Source of the DNA: Inonotus obliquus
Lineage: Eukaryota; Basidiomycota; Agaricomycetes; Hymenochaetales; Hymenochaetaceae
Length of the DNA: 64,000 bases
NCBI GenBank assembly: GCA_032164295.1
Contig: JAJHTX010000003.1
Coordinates: 62,001 to 126,000, forward strand
Direction: 5' to 3'
Shown here: positions 47,736 through 58,444 of the stretch, in pieces
How the letters are laid out: every line of letters starts with the position of its first letter
How positions within the stretch are numbered: the stretch's first letter is position 1
Position numbers and translations under genes: made by a program
Notes under the pieces: generated by a model
The model's database searches: none
What the model was told of the DNA's origin: nothing
What the model saw: the letters and a program-made list of their open reading frames with translations, nothing else

Positions 47736-50058
47736 TCACTTCGTTCCGAGTGCAGAGAATGCGTGCTCATCCCATTCGTCGTTCGACCAGTTATTCATCA
47801 TTGCGACATCATAATGTTTGTGGTAAGTTCGTTCCATATGGTTGAGGACGACGTAGACCATGTTCGACATGTTCATTCTCCTGCGTAAACTTGCTGCAGA
47901 GTATTGCAAATCTAAGCTGAATGATCCGAAAGGGAGTTTAGGAGCTCAATGGGAGAATGAAGAAGTTGTTTATACGAACCAGGACGCCGAGGAGAAATTC
48001 ATGCATCACGAAATCGTCCTCAGATTCATCAGGATACCGCGTGCGGCAATAGAACAAGGCTGATCGATACGAAACACTACCTCGTTGTGATTCTGGGATC
48101 GGAATACGACGGGTATAATGTCACCCAGAGCGTGCAATCGATTTCGTACCCGAGGCTCCACTGTCACGTCAATGAAATCCGCGTCCAGAGGGCCCCATCT
48201 TGATAGAGGCGTGATCCAATGCCAGATATTTCATGTCTGAGCCAATCATTCGACCAACCATACAATGAGAGTATTCCCAGTTTCGGCTCCAACCAATTCG
48301 AGGTCGCACGTAAGAAGGTGTCATCAGGTACAGGGCCGAAAGGTTTGTACTGTTTTCGGATGTTATAGAAAGGAGGAAGAACCAGTGGGATTGGCACCTA
48401 GGTATCAACTCAGTCCCAAGCGTTGCAGGAAAGAAGAACGAAGAAGCTACACACGTTCCAGTGACTCTTCAGATCAGCGCAGAGAAGGGTGTCATCGCTC
48501 AGCCGAGTACAAATGCTTTGCGGATTTATAACCGGTTCCGACATGACACACCCGACGCGTACATCCCCATTGGAAGTGCCGACGATCAATATGCCTGCCC
48601 CGTCATCGAAGTCGACGGCAGACAAAAGGTGAAGAAGAGGGAGATCAACTCTGGAAATCGAGACGTACTCTCCATCCACTTATAGTGGACCTGCTGACCC
48701 AGAGTCGCTACGGATTCGCAAAGAAGCGCAAAGGAGCGAAGGGTTCCACCACACACGCTGTCGCGTAGATGTGACGCAAAAAATGGTTTTCTCCAGTGTC
48801 CGATATGAAGGAGGCTAAGACATCTAAAGATGAGCATATTCGGCGGCTGCTTGATGCTAGACTCTTCCATGGCATAGGCCTCCCTTTTCCCTTCTCCCCC
48901 CCTTCTCCGAGTTTTATAGTGGCCTGAAGGAGATCAGAGTCAACCGTCTGTAATAGGACACGAATTACAGTCGGCTCTGGCTTCGTATAAGACCCAGACG
49001 ATACGTCATCCAAGAGCCATCCATAGGCGACTGGTCCTGTGAAGTGTGATGCTCCTACGTATCTTGGATAGGCACTAGATGTGCTGAAGACGTGGGCTAC
49101 TGAGTAGTGCAAAGTGACTATATAGCCGTCTTTCATAGTGATGGCTTTGCACGCCTCCTAAGAGAATCGTAAGAATCGAGTATTCCGGAGTCTGGGAATG
49201 AAGAGCTTACAACAAGAAGTGGGTAATTATTCGAGGAAGGGTCGTGTGGCACGCGCAAGCAGCTTATTTCTCCTGTCTTCCATTTCCAGATGTAACGGTA
49301 CATGTCATCTCCGTTGCGAACCGCGAAAGAGACTAGATCGTCCCGGAAATATAGCACATGGGAGGCACCAGGCAATCTCGCCAGTTCTTGAAGGCTAGCA
49401 TTATGCTGTGACTGATACATTCCTAAGACGAGGATATATGGGCGTCTAGGCGGCAGTACGTTATTAAGGTGACATCAAGGAGAGGGAGAAGCTTACGTTG
49501 TTCCTACAGTGATAGTACACCTGACTTCCGTTGAACAGTCAGTTAGTCCATCCATCACTGGCGCATCGAGAAACACCTTCGCAGCGCATCGTATCTCGCC
49601 AGTGGACCATAATGACAATTCACTGCGATCATCATCCGCTGCGGCACAACCAGACACCAACGACTGAGAATAATCTTCAGCCACGCCACGCGAAGCCCAT
49701 CGGGAATGTCGACCTTGCGTACGGATAGAGGGATATCCTGTGTCTTCAACCGCCGATCGAGTAGAACAGAATGTCTCACCAGGACTCGATATCGCGAGCA
49801 TCGACTACTTCTATGTCCTAAAAATTTCTTGGGACTCGCAGCGAGCGTGCTTTTACGCGCTTGGAAAACAGAAGTGCCCATAATCGTTTGTCGCCAGATA
49901 TTCCAGCAGAAAGAGAGGAGCACGTCTATTTACAGGATTGGAGAAATTGCATGAGGATGTAAGCTGGCGCTTACCTCGCGAAGGCTTGCCACATCCCGTA
50001 AATGGAGGTCGGACCAAATCATCGATTGAATATCGAAGGGAAGTGAAAGCAAGCCCAT
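47736..50058 (-). pseudogene. F-box-like family copy FB7, decayed
   Basis: Exon 1 (49975-50058) is intact: MGLLSLPFDIQSMIWSDLHL. Exon 2 starts well (SAGISGDKRLWALLFSKRVK) but has TAG at 49818-49820 in RVPRNF*DIEVV and loses a G in DIESWV, shifting the frame. Later parts remain recognisable: LVSFAVRNGDDMYRYIW, VGASHFTGPVAYGWLLDD, DLPLLHLLSAVDFDDGAGIL, WLEPKLGILSLYGWSNDWL. The WDWITPL core is broken by an indel (WLRHEISGIGSRLYQDG). The C-terminal module from about 48160 to the stop at 47736 (..EHAFSALGTK) is fragmented. It is closest to FB5, and the 3' flank resembles that of FB4. Confidence 0.8.
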
Positions 50059-50542
50059 CTTAAGAACGAACTTTGAAACGAGCTACGAGCGGGTTTTGAA
50101 GTTCGAGTGGAGAATGCTACTAGATTGTTTGGAAGATGGAGGGTACTTGGAGATTCAGAGACATTTCACACGGTGGTTAACTGGGCCAAACAGAGTCAAA
50201 CAACACATTGCTGCCGACCAGGTCTAACAAAACCAACAGGACTGTTCGGGTCTTGACAGGCTGAGAGGTCGAAATTTTGTCACTCCGATTCCAGCTGATA
50301 AGACGGGGTTCCATTCGGAGAAAGTGGATAGAAGCCGCCGCTGGTAGAAAACACGGAGGGAAGAGCGAATCGATTCCACGAGCGGAAGAAGACAATGGGT
50401 TGCTCGATACAGCCATTTCTCTATCACAAACTAGTCGCATTGAGCTTGGATTACTGAGTGGTGAGGAGGAAAACAAAACGGACAGACTAACAAAAATTTC
50501 ACTTAGCGAATCTTTTTGTTGAGAGGATGGAGAAGAACATAC
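50059..50542. other. Region downstream of the rps5 relic
   Basis: A minus-strand frame (50177-50476) runs on from the rps5 relic reading direction but resembles no ribosomal sequence. The expected last rps5 exon (the Lys/Glu-rich tail) was not found here. No other gene seen. Confidence 0.35.
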
Positions 50543-51444
50543 CTTGATGGCATATGAGTTCGAAGTTCCCTTGGCAGCGTTGATAAGTTCATCAGCAAGG
50601 CATTCAGCAATTGACTTGACGTTGCAGAATGCTGATTCGCGGGTCTATGAACAACCATCGCTATGAGACCAACGGGAAAGAAAAATGTATAGAGCACGTA
50701 CACCGACGGTCAGGAGAGAAATAGCTTGATTCACGCGACGCAAGGGAGAAACATCGACTGCCTGACGACGGACAGTACCTTGCGAACCGATACGTGTCGA
50801 ATTTTCACGTGGACCAGTGTTCACGATCGCATCGACAAGGACCTAGACATCAGAGAGAAGAGAAATAAATACATTCAGCAAGGGAAAATGCGATGGTCAG
50901 AGATGAGCATAGCATACCTGGATGGGGTTTTGGTCTGTCAGAAGGTGGATAATCTCGAACGGATGCGCGACAATACGTAACGCGAGGAGTTTCTTTCCGT
51001 TGTTGCGACCTTTCATCATGAAGCTTAAGCTAACAAACGAACAAGGCTCGATCATTATTCTCCTCCTCTTTGACTTTGATACCGGAGTACGTACCTATCA
51101 ACAAGACGTTCAACAATCGGCGTCTGAGCCTTCTTAAACTGCTTCTTCGCGTAACGACCAGGAGTATGTGGGAAATAGATAGCATGGCGGACTTGGATGT
51201 AATCCTGCAACGAGATATCCTTCACCTCAACTCTTCATCCCCATCGGCCACAACACACACACGCAGCTATCGTGAAAATCAAAAATAGAGAACCATGGTG
51301 GAAATGCAGGCAGTCAGCGCATCCGACACAATGTGAGTAAATCAGAAAGCGCACTCAGAAGCATCCCATTTCCCAAACAATTTGACATCCGTCCCTAGGC
51401 CAGATACCGACGGGGGGAGAGTTTTTGAATGTCTTCCGCCATTT
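50543..51444 (-). pseudogene. rps5: Degenerate, intron-containing copy of rps5 (uS7)
   Basis: Five exon-like blocks match eukaryotic small-subunit ribosomal protein S5/uS7 in order: DVKLFGKWDASE (about 51362-51397), [20 protein letters not shown] with [20 protein letters not shown] (51094-51232), [20 protein letters not shown] with [15 protein letters not shown] (50918-51029), [20 protein letters not shown] with [20 protein letters not shown] (50702-50843), and [20 protein letters not shown] with [12 protein letters not shown] (50543-50644). Introns are retained, so it is not a processed copy. The likely first exon (ATG 51444, MAEDIQKLSP) is out of frame with DVKLFGKW by one base in a run of six C. 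The conserved basic C-terminal tail after SNSYAIK is missing. Changes at normally invariant sites (AAFRNVK to SAFCNVK; HAFEIIHLL to HPFEIIHLL) add to the case for a relic. If the C-run is a sequencing error, a diverged functional copy remains possible. Confidence 0.8.
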
Positions 51445-52336
51445 TGTTAGTAGATAAAGCTTGCTAGCGTTCGCAGTCTTGAACACCTGTGCAGGCAGGC
51501 CGTCGAAATACGTGTGTTGCACGCGTGGGAATATATCTGACATAATACTATATAGCACTCATATGAGTAAATATGGGCTGGGAAATATACATGTCAACTA
51601 CCTCCCTAGATCTACTAGCTACTCGTATCAATGACCTTTTCTCATACCTCTTTAGAAAGTCCCTGCACGTGAAGTAAGAATCAAGCTGAGATCATATTAT
51701 GCGCGCATAAATCTACCAAGCCCAATTTTTTCTATTAGATCTACCTATCTTAGTCTGACCGGGACCAGGCCCAGGGGATCTATCTCAATCTGTATCTACT
51801 TCTACTCTGCTGAGTGAGTTCTCGTAATGATGGTTCGGCGTTTCGGTGAACTGGTTAGTGAATATTTTCAAGTTGAGCAAAATCTCGAGTTTATAGACTT
51901 GAAGAACTAAGCATCAACATGTTCTCATGGTTATTATTCCGAGTCTGAGCCCGCAACCAACGTGTTAGTGACAGATCTAGATATCCCAAGTCCGACCCAA
52001 CGTTCACCAATGCCTTTATCGATGAATACAGAGGCACCTTCAAGTTTGACTTTTCGTTAACGCGCCATGTATGACAGAAATCACTTCGCGTTTGATCTTT
52101 ACATAAGTTGACATCAGCGGAAGATGATCATCGGTCAACGGTCGTGGAAGGACTCGGAGTCAAACTTCGAGATGGTCATGAACATGGGGTGAAAGAAAAA
52201 CTTGATTTGAACTTGGTAACCAACTTGTCTCGAAAGCAATTCAAACGATTTACCTTTCTTTTAGAATCCTATTCCCGACTATGATTCTAAACATTCAGCT
52301 GTGTGTTATGGAGTGTTCTACAATAACCAAGGGAGC
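51445..52336. other. Intergenic region, nothing recognised
   Basis: About 0.9 kb, rather AT-rich, with no frame above 60 codons that I can support. Contains the 5' flank of the rps5 relic and the 3' flank of the F-box/LRR-like gene. Confidence 0.4.
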
Positions 52337-53686
52337 TCACGTTTGCTCCCCCTTAAGGTCAATATCTAAGCTCGTCTTTCTGATCGAACAAGGTGCTAAC
52401 CCATACCAAGTGTCTTCATGCTCGTGACGAATGTGCGAAATTGGTAGGTGAAACCTACGATCGAACGTCGCTGTTCCTGACACTGTCGTCCCATCCCCTC
52501 TTGACTTTGCCATGAAATAAAGAGCGTCTACATTCCGCCTGAACTCATCCCCGCGCTTGAAGTTCCACCACTTCAGACTGATGTATCGCAAGACGGGGCA
52601 CATAACAGGGCTGTCATGTCTCCAAGTGAGCCCTTCGAATAAATAGCTTGGCTTGTCACCGCCAGAAATGACGAGTTCTTGTAGTGTGGGTAGCATACGA
52701 AGGACGGGAAGCAACTCGTCCGGCGTTGCATCGTATTCTTGTATCTGTAGCTTCTCTAGACGTGGTCGAGAACGCTCGATAATATTGCGAAGGAGATTTA
52801 ATGATTCGAAACGAGTTTGGAATGTTTGAAACTTTAGATGCTTCAGCTCGGGAAGGGTCAATTTGTCCATCACGAGTGCCGTAAGGTGGCCGTTTGGACT
52901 CCCTAACGCAAGCGTCCGGACATTGTGTACAAAGCAATTCGTCGAGAACGTCTGATCAGGTATAAGGATACCGGATTGTATGAAGGTATAGGCTCGAAAA
53001 TCTGTAAGATTCGGACAAGCCCTCAAGATAGCGAGACAGTGTTCGGCGACTTCCACTACCCCGGGCATGTTCGTGATTGTACGAACCACTCTTCTAAGAG
53101 AATGGACGGGATCCTCGCCGAATTCAATGGTATATCCACCGTCCAGTCCCATGTACTCCAGTTGCTGGGATCGGGCGATGCCAATATGCGGAACGATCTC
53201 TACTCCGTCGTACGTTAGCATGCCGTTGTAAAGAGCTATGGACGACAACAGGGGCATATCCGTCAGTTTTATCGTAAACTCGGATGAAGCCTTAAATTGC
53301 CATCCGAAGCTAACATCCTTCCACCGTTGTTGTGCCTCAACCAGAGACTTGACGACGGATTCCATTTTTCGATGTCCTTCAATATCCTCTCCACACCGTA
53401 ATTTGAACGATATTGAGAAGTTCAAAGGCGCTTTACCCGTCCTCTCGAACCACGCATGAAAGATTTCGAGCATGCGTTCTCGTCGTCTCCGGCCACAAAA
53501 GTCATCGATGCAAAGGTACGACCACAATGTCCTACGTGAGAGCGCAACTTGACGCCAGCGACGGCAGACATGAGATGAGAGGAGCGGCTCAGTCATAATT
53601 CCTCCGTGGTTCCGTGATCGCGATTGTGCATCCACAGTAATCCTATGAAAAATGTCATAGAGAACATCGTCAGGTAGGCTGGTCAT
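52337..53686 (-). CDS. F-box/LRR-like protein (classical basidiomycete F-box)
   Basis: Single exon, about 449 aa from the ATG at 53686 (MTSLPDDVLYDIFHRI). An in-frame ATG at 53725 would add 13 residues but places the F-box further from the start than usual. The F-box spans residues 1-60: LPDDVLYDIF, then LLSSHVCRRWRQVALSRRTL with W. The rest consists of irregular leucine-rich segments (LPELKHLKFQTFQTRFESLN, RPRLEKLQIQEYDATPDELL, LPTLQELVISGG), as in substrate-recognition subunits of SCF ubiquitin ligases. It is unrelated in sequence to the FB1-FB8 family apart from having an F-box. Upstream minus-strand frames at 53.7-54.2 kb might be extra 5' exons but show no conserved domain. Confidence 0.8.
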   Translation of the reverse strand: MTSLPDDVLYDIFHRITVDAQSRSRNHGGIMTEPLLSSHVCRRWRQVALSRRTLWSYLCIDDFCGRRRRERMLEIFHAWFERTGKAPLNFSISFKLRCGEDIEGHRKMESVVKSLVEAQQRWKDVSFGWQFKASSEFTIKLTDMPLLSSIALYNGMLTYDGVEIVPHIGIARSQQLEYMGLDGGYTIEFGEDPVHSLRRVVRTITNMPGVVEVAEHCLAILRACPNLTDFRAYTFIQSGILIPDQTFSTNCFVHNVRTLALGSPNGHLTALVMDKLTLPELKHLKFQTFQTRFESLNLLRNIIERSRPRLEKLQIQEYDATPDELLPVLRMLPTLQELVISGGDKPSYLFEGLTWRHDSPVMCPVLRYISLKWWNFKRGDEFRRNVDALYFMAKSRGDGTTVSGTATFDRRFHLPISHIRHEHEDTWYGLAPCSIRKTSLDIDLKGEQT

Positions 53687-54504
53687 GGCAATCTGATATG
53701 TGATGATCGTGTCAGGACTGAGCAAGTGTCGACTACGTATAAATGATACGACTTACTAAGAATCCCTCTGGGGACAATACTGTAGGCAGAGGAGAAATCG
53801 AAGGTTCTGTAGCCTGCAGTGGTGGTACTTATAGTGTAACCATAGTGGCATGAAGCTTCCAGCCACAGCTCCGGACAATGCCGAAGACGCCGATCTTTCG
53901 GAAGCGGAATAGCACCTCTAGACTCTGTCAAAAATGCCTGAGAGGTGCGTATTCCTGCTGCTGCCAGAGACTCTTCAAGTGGTTGAGTACATGTGTAGCA
54001 CTGAAGAATCGAGGTATGTAAGGAAATTGCATAAAATATGAAATGCACTCAGAATGCGGACTTCATCCAGGCTGGTAACATGAGCACAAATCGACTTTCT
54101 CTGGTATTTTGTTCGCCTCTCCATCAGGCAGCCACGATGTTGCACGATAAATGGGAGCAGCTTGAGGAGGAGTAACAATCATAGATATCGGGGAATCAGT
54201 GGCTTTGGGTAGTACTTGCTGGTATTTACCTGCGTGGCATATTCATTGAGCACAATTCGTCATGTATCTTGGTTACAAGGGTCTCACTCTTAGAAGACGA
54301 GACGTGCCCAAAGTCGTCTCACTTGTGATTATTCGAGTATGTTCGCATCAGCTAGAAGGGAGAACAACAGCCTTGCGGGTAGCTAACGATTATCACTGAA
54401 ATTTCTGCGTCCAAGAGATGTCATAGTAATGGTTTCGGCTCCTCGTACGGTTGATGTCTGAATCTCTGATGAGTATCACATATTCTTTTCAATCACTGGC
54501 TGAC
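53687..54504. other. Region upstream of the F-box/LRR-like gene
   Basis: Minus-strand frames (53683-54048, 53975-54178) are open but unrecognised; they could be 5' exons of the F-box gene or noise. The left end also holds the 3' flank of FB8. Confidence 0.3.
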
Positions 54505-56875
54505 TCACGTTGTATTTGTTGCGGCATGGAAGTGGCTATCCCAATCGCTGTTCGTCCAGGCTTCCATCTCAGAAATGGATATTGGGGTTCCGGAAGTGCG
54601 TTCCCAGTGCTGCCGGATAATATTATACGAGTAAGCCATAGTTGATCTTGAAGATAACCCCATAGAGGATTTCCGAGAGTTCAAGTTCGTCAGGATTGAC
54701 CAATTCGAAAGCGAAGGAAGGATCGATGTCGGATCGTCTAAAAATTGGTCGTATGTGATGGGAAGGATACCAAGAATTCCCTCCTCATGCCCCTCAAATG
54801 CATCGACATCATCTTCATCCTCGCCCATGATCCTGGAATAGAACATACGTCGTCCAATCCGAAAGATCACCGCACAATGATTCCCTTTAAGGTATATAAC
54901 TGGCGTGATTTCTCCAAAGGCCTGAAGTCGCTCGCGGATGAGAGCCGAGGCAGTAGGATCTACGAAAAAGTCATCCAGGGGGCCCCATCGCGAAAACGGC
55001 GGCATCCAGTCCCAAATGTGCTCATATCTCGTCCAATCATCCGACCAGTCAGGCAAATCGTGGACATTAACTCTGGGATCGCTCCAGTCTAATACCACCT
55101 GTGCAACTGTCTCTTCGGGAACCTGGTCATCAGGACCATACTGCGCACGAATCTTGTAAAATATAGGAAGATCCAAAGTAGCTGGAACCTGATATTCGCG
55201 AAGATGTCAGGTGAGACAATCTGAAGAAGGTAAAACACTTACGCTGGATACTTTCTTCCACCCTGGGTTGAGATCAACATCCGAGCTTAGCCTGCAAAGC
55301 GTGCTTTCCCGAGCTAGAACATTCTCTGACAAGAGAGAAGCAAGTCTGACGCCTCCCGATAACGTTCCCAACAACAGCATACCGTATTCATCGTCAAAAT
55401 CGACGCATGATAAGAGATGCAAGAGTGGTAGGGCCTTCCTCGAAATTGGGGTGTAAACGTTGCTCGCTATGGAAGGTAACGCGGTGGATTCTGCATTGGG
55501 AAGGTTCAGCGACGAAATTAGAAGCGACGGGTTCCATCGATAGCGCTGTGTCAACGATGTAGCACAAAATATTGTCCTTCCTGACGTCCCTAACGAATAG
55601 AAATGAAGACAACGGACCCCCGACACGTTTGGCGGTTGCTTCATCGGCAATTGTTCCATAGAGAACGTTCTGGTCCGTTGTGATGCCAGGCTGAGCATCA
55701 CAACTGCATGATGTAGATTAGAGAACCTATCCTGGTAAAGAACATGTATTCTCGTTGTCTCGTCCTCCTCGTGCGGGTTTTGGAGGTCGATTTTAAAGAA
55801 CTGACCATTGATAGCCGCTTTGAAAAGGGCGAGTGATGCTTGATGTCTCGGGAGCGATGGGTTACCATCACTGATGACGTTCGGAGTACTGAAGATGTGA
55901 ATGGCGGTATGGTGTAGAGTGAATGCGAGCTCATTCTGTAGGGTCATTGCCATGCAAGTCTCCTGTGCGATTCAAGGCCTCAGACGGCGGGTTTACATGT
56001 AAAAAATGAAAATATACTTGCCGTCGGAAAGGGAGAAAGCGTGTCGTTCGGAGTCAGCAAGCAATATAATTTCCCCGTCCTCCAGTTTGCAAGATACGAG
56101 TATGCGTCGTCTCCATTGTGGGTCGCAAATCCAACCATATTCCCCTTGAAGTATCGAATTTGTGAAGCATCTGGTAGCAAGCCTATTTCTCGGATCACGG
56201 AGGAGGCCGTCGACTGAAACAGCCCAAGAACGAGAATATACGGCTTTCTGAGTCGCAGGTTATTGACCGTTCGTGATCGAGTGAAGAATGCCTGCGCACC
56301 GTGTTCCAACTGTGATGGCACATCTCATTTCTCCTGTTGAATCGTCCACCAGACCGTCCGTGACTGGTCCATCTAAGAATATTTTCGCCTCGCACCGGGA
56401 CTCGCCATCAGAATCCACATCCCATAAGGATACCTCGCTCTCAGCAAGATCTGCGGCTGCTATCAAGCACCAACGATCGAGGATGAGCTTCACCCACGTA
56501 ACGCCAAGGTGCCTCCTGACATCGATCTTGCGAGTAGATAACGGCCTGTCCGGGGCCTTATAGGCACGGTCGAGAAGTACGGCATGCTTCACCCACGACT
56601 CGATTGCGCGTACGTCCACGTCTTCCAGGTCCTTAAGGTGCGTCGGCGTACGCAATGCTCGTGCTTTTACGTCCCTGTGAAATATGTGCACCCATAGTTG
56701 CTTGTCATTCGATATCACAGCTTCCAGTGCTGTGCATGTCTACGGAGGAGAGTAAAAAACCGAGAATATCTATCTTTACACTGCGACTCACCTGTCGTAG
56801 ATGACACACGTCCTGCAGGGTAAGTAGCATCCATATCGTTGATTGTATATCGCAGAGAATAGCTAAAAGAGCCAT
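54505..56875 (-). CDS. FB8: intact F-box-like propeller-type protein
   Basis: Exons 56792-56875, 56300-56739, 56022-56247, 55243-55962, 54505-55188 (84, 440, 226, 720, 684 nt), one frame, about 717 aa. The F-box region MALLAILCDIQSTIWMLLTL is weaker than in other copies (no Pro after Leu). Family blocks include VTWVKLILDRWCLIAAADLA, NMVGFATHNGDDAYSYLANW, LAFTLHHTAIHIF, LGTSGRTIFCATSL and LLSCVDFDDEYGMLLLGTLS. The C-terminal module has DLPDWSDDWTRYEHIWDWMP, RERLQAFGEITPVIYLKGNH and VFRIGRRMFYSRI. Exons 4 and 5 are the same length as in FB2. The third intron (55963-56021) needs a GC donor (GCAAGT): the GT two bases later would shift the frame. It is the most diverged copy and the only intact one outside the two clusters. 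Confidence 0.82.
55963..56021 (-). other. GC-AG intron of FB8
   Basis: Donor GCAAGT after ..PFPT, acceptor CACAG before ETCMAMT. Splicing at the overlapping GT (GTATAT) would leave exon 4 out of frame with its paralogs. FB2 and FB5 use GT at the homologous intron. Confidence 0.75.
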
Positions 56876-57185
56876 TCATCAGATCGTAGCTGTGAATCGC
56901 GGGTATAGCAGATAAGAATAGAATAATACAGCTCAGAGTCGAGAATAATCAGAAAAAAGAGCCCGATCGCAAATTGCCGTGAGTTTACATGGACAACAAG
57001 CATGTTGACGGTGTTGATGGAAGACATCAACACGACCTTTCTGTTTATTCCGCAGGTTTTGATTCCAAGGCGGTGGGTTGAACAACAGACAAGGGACCAA
57101 GTCGAACGACAATCAAATCAAATACAAATAGTTCGGCACACGTGCCGCTTTGACTCTATTTCTTACCTAATCCACACAAGCGATA

Positions 57186-57960
57186 CAGTAGAAATTCTCA
57201 TAGTGCATAAGTTCGGTTCCCGAATTTTGCCCATACATTATGACCATTATGCAAGTTGACCTGCGTGGGAAATTTATGTCAAATATATTCAGTGGGTTTT
57301 TGGGTACTTTGTTCCTTCATTTCGGACGCGCAAAACAATGTATTTGTGATATCTAAGAGACTATGAGTGGCATGGAATCATCAAGGAGCATCTGTAGTGT
57401 ACATTTGTTTTGATTGATGTGAGTATAAGAAGTGGGAGCAAGGCAAGAGAACGACGTACCAATTTGATAGACCCATCAACTTTGCTTGCTTTGTGAGATT
57501 GCTTCGCTTTGTGTGTAGATGAGCGGATGATTTTGGAATTCGGTCAGAACTAGCGGTTTGGGGTTTGGGCTTCGGACCATGTTTCTTGCCCTTCGACTCA
57601 GACAGGCAAATTTTGCGGGTTTGAATTGGAGCCATAATTGTCTGAACTGCCACATAGCTCCTAATAAAATATTTTTTTGGTGTTCCCTCCTGTTTTATGT
57701 TTGACAAAACATTGACCGTACAGTTGGATTGCTCGATAAAATGACATGAGGACTTGTTTTGTGTAAAAATAGTTGCGCAGAAAAGGGAAATCACCTGGCA
57801 AACTCACACTCATAATGCATAAGTTGCCCAAAACCCTTATGCATTATACAATTTCGCAAACTTTGCATATTTCCCCGCTCCCCGAGTCCGTTCCCGGAAA
57901 ATGCCTATGCATTATGACCTTTATGCAATATAACAATATACACTATGGGAATTTCCACTG
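57186..57960. mobile_element. Tc1/mariner- or pogo-type TIR element, 775 bp
   Basis: The ends are CAGTAGAAATTCTCATAGTG at 57186 and, on the other strand from 57960, CAGTGGAAATTCCCATAGTG, continuing with a few mismatches over about 25 bp. TA dinucleotides flank both ends (57184-57185 and 57961-57962), the target duplication of this superfamily, and CAGT termini are typical of pogo/Fot1 types. Subterminal direct repeats built around cattatgacc-ttatgcaa occur at about 57236-57253 and 57910-57927, with further tgcataag copies. A minus-strand frame (57381-57794) includes a basic stretch (GKKHGPKPKPQTASS) but no DDE motif. It is a non-autonomous or decayed copy. Confidence 0.72.
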
Positions 57961-58444
57961 TAGTAGCAAATTAATCAAGACTTGACCGCAGTCGCCAATT
58001 CTCCGTCTCTTTCTTATTTCACAGCAACTTGAAGGTCGCCGACTCTGAATCAGTCAGCAAGATAGTGTCGGTTGATAAATGAACGGAGTTGATCACTCCG
58101 CTGATTTCAGTGATCAGAATTGGTTGAGCCAATTCCTCGTTGTGAAAGTCCAGAGAACAAATCCAATCGCGCGAGGAGAACATGACACATTACAGTAATC
58201 TATGTCGTATCTCACCCTGCATGAAGTATGGCATTCTCTTGGTAATGTACTTATACTTGATCGTCCTCCAAGACTCGTGTAGCTGCTCGACTTGATCGCA
58301 ACAGTCAAATAGATGTTCAAGTTACCGGGGGCTGTAGCGCACCAAAAATTCGTGAGGTCCATTCCCAGGGTTCGCGTACTTAAAGTCTTTTTAGGTCGGC
58401 CTCGACGGGTTCCTCTTCATCCTTATCCTTCTCGCCTCGTCGTG
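57961..58444. other. Intergenic, 5' flank of the DUF6533-like gene
   Basis: No gene recognised; a plus-strand frame from 58313 leads into the start at 58445 but its upstream part has no support. Confidence 0.35.

Noticed and set aside
53687..54180. Extra 5' exons for the F-box/LRR-like gene
   Set aside because: Frames are open, but the single-exon model already begins with a proper F-box start and nothing upstream resembles known N-terminal extensions.
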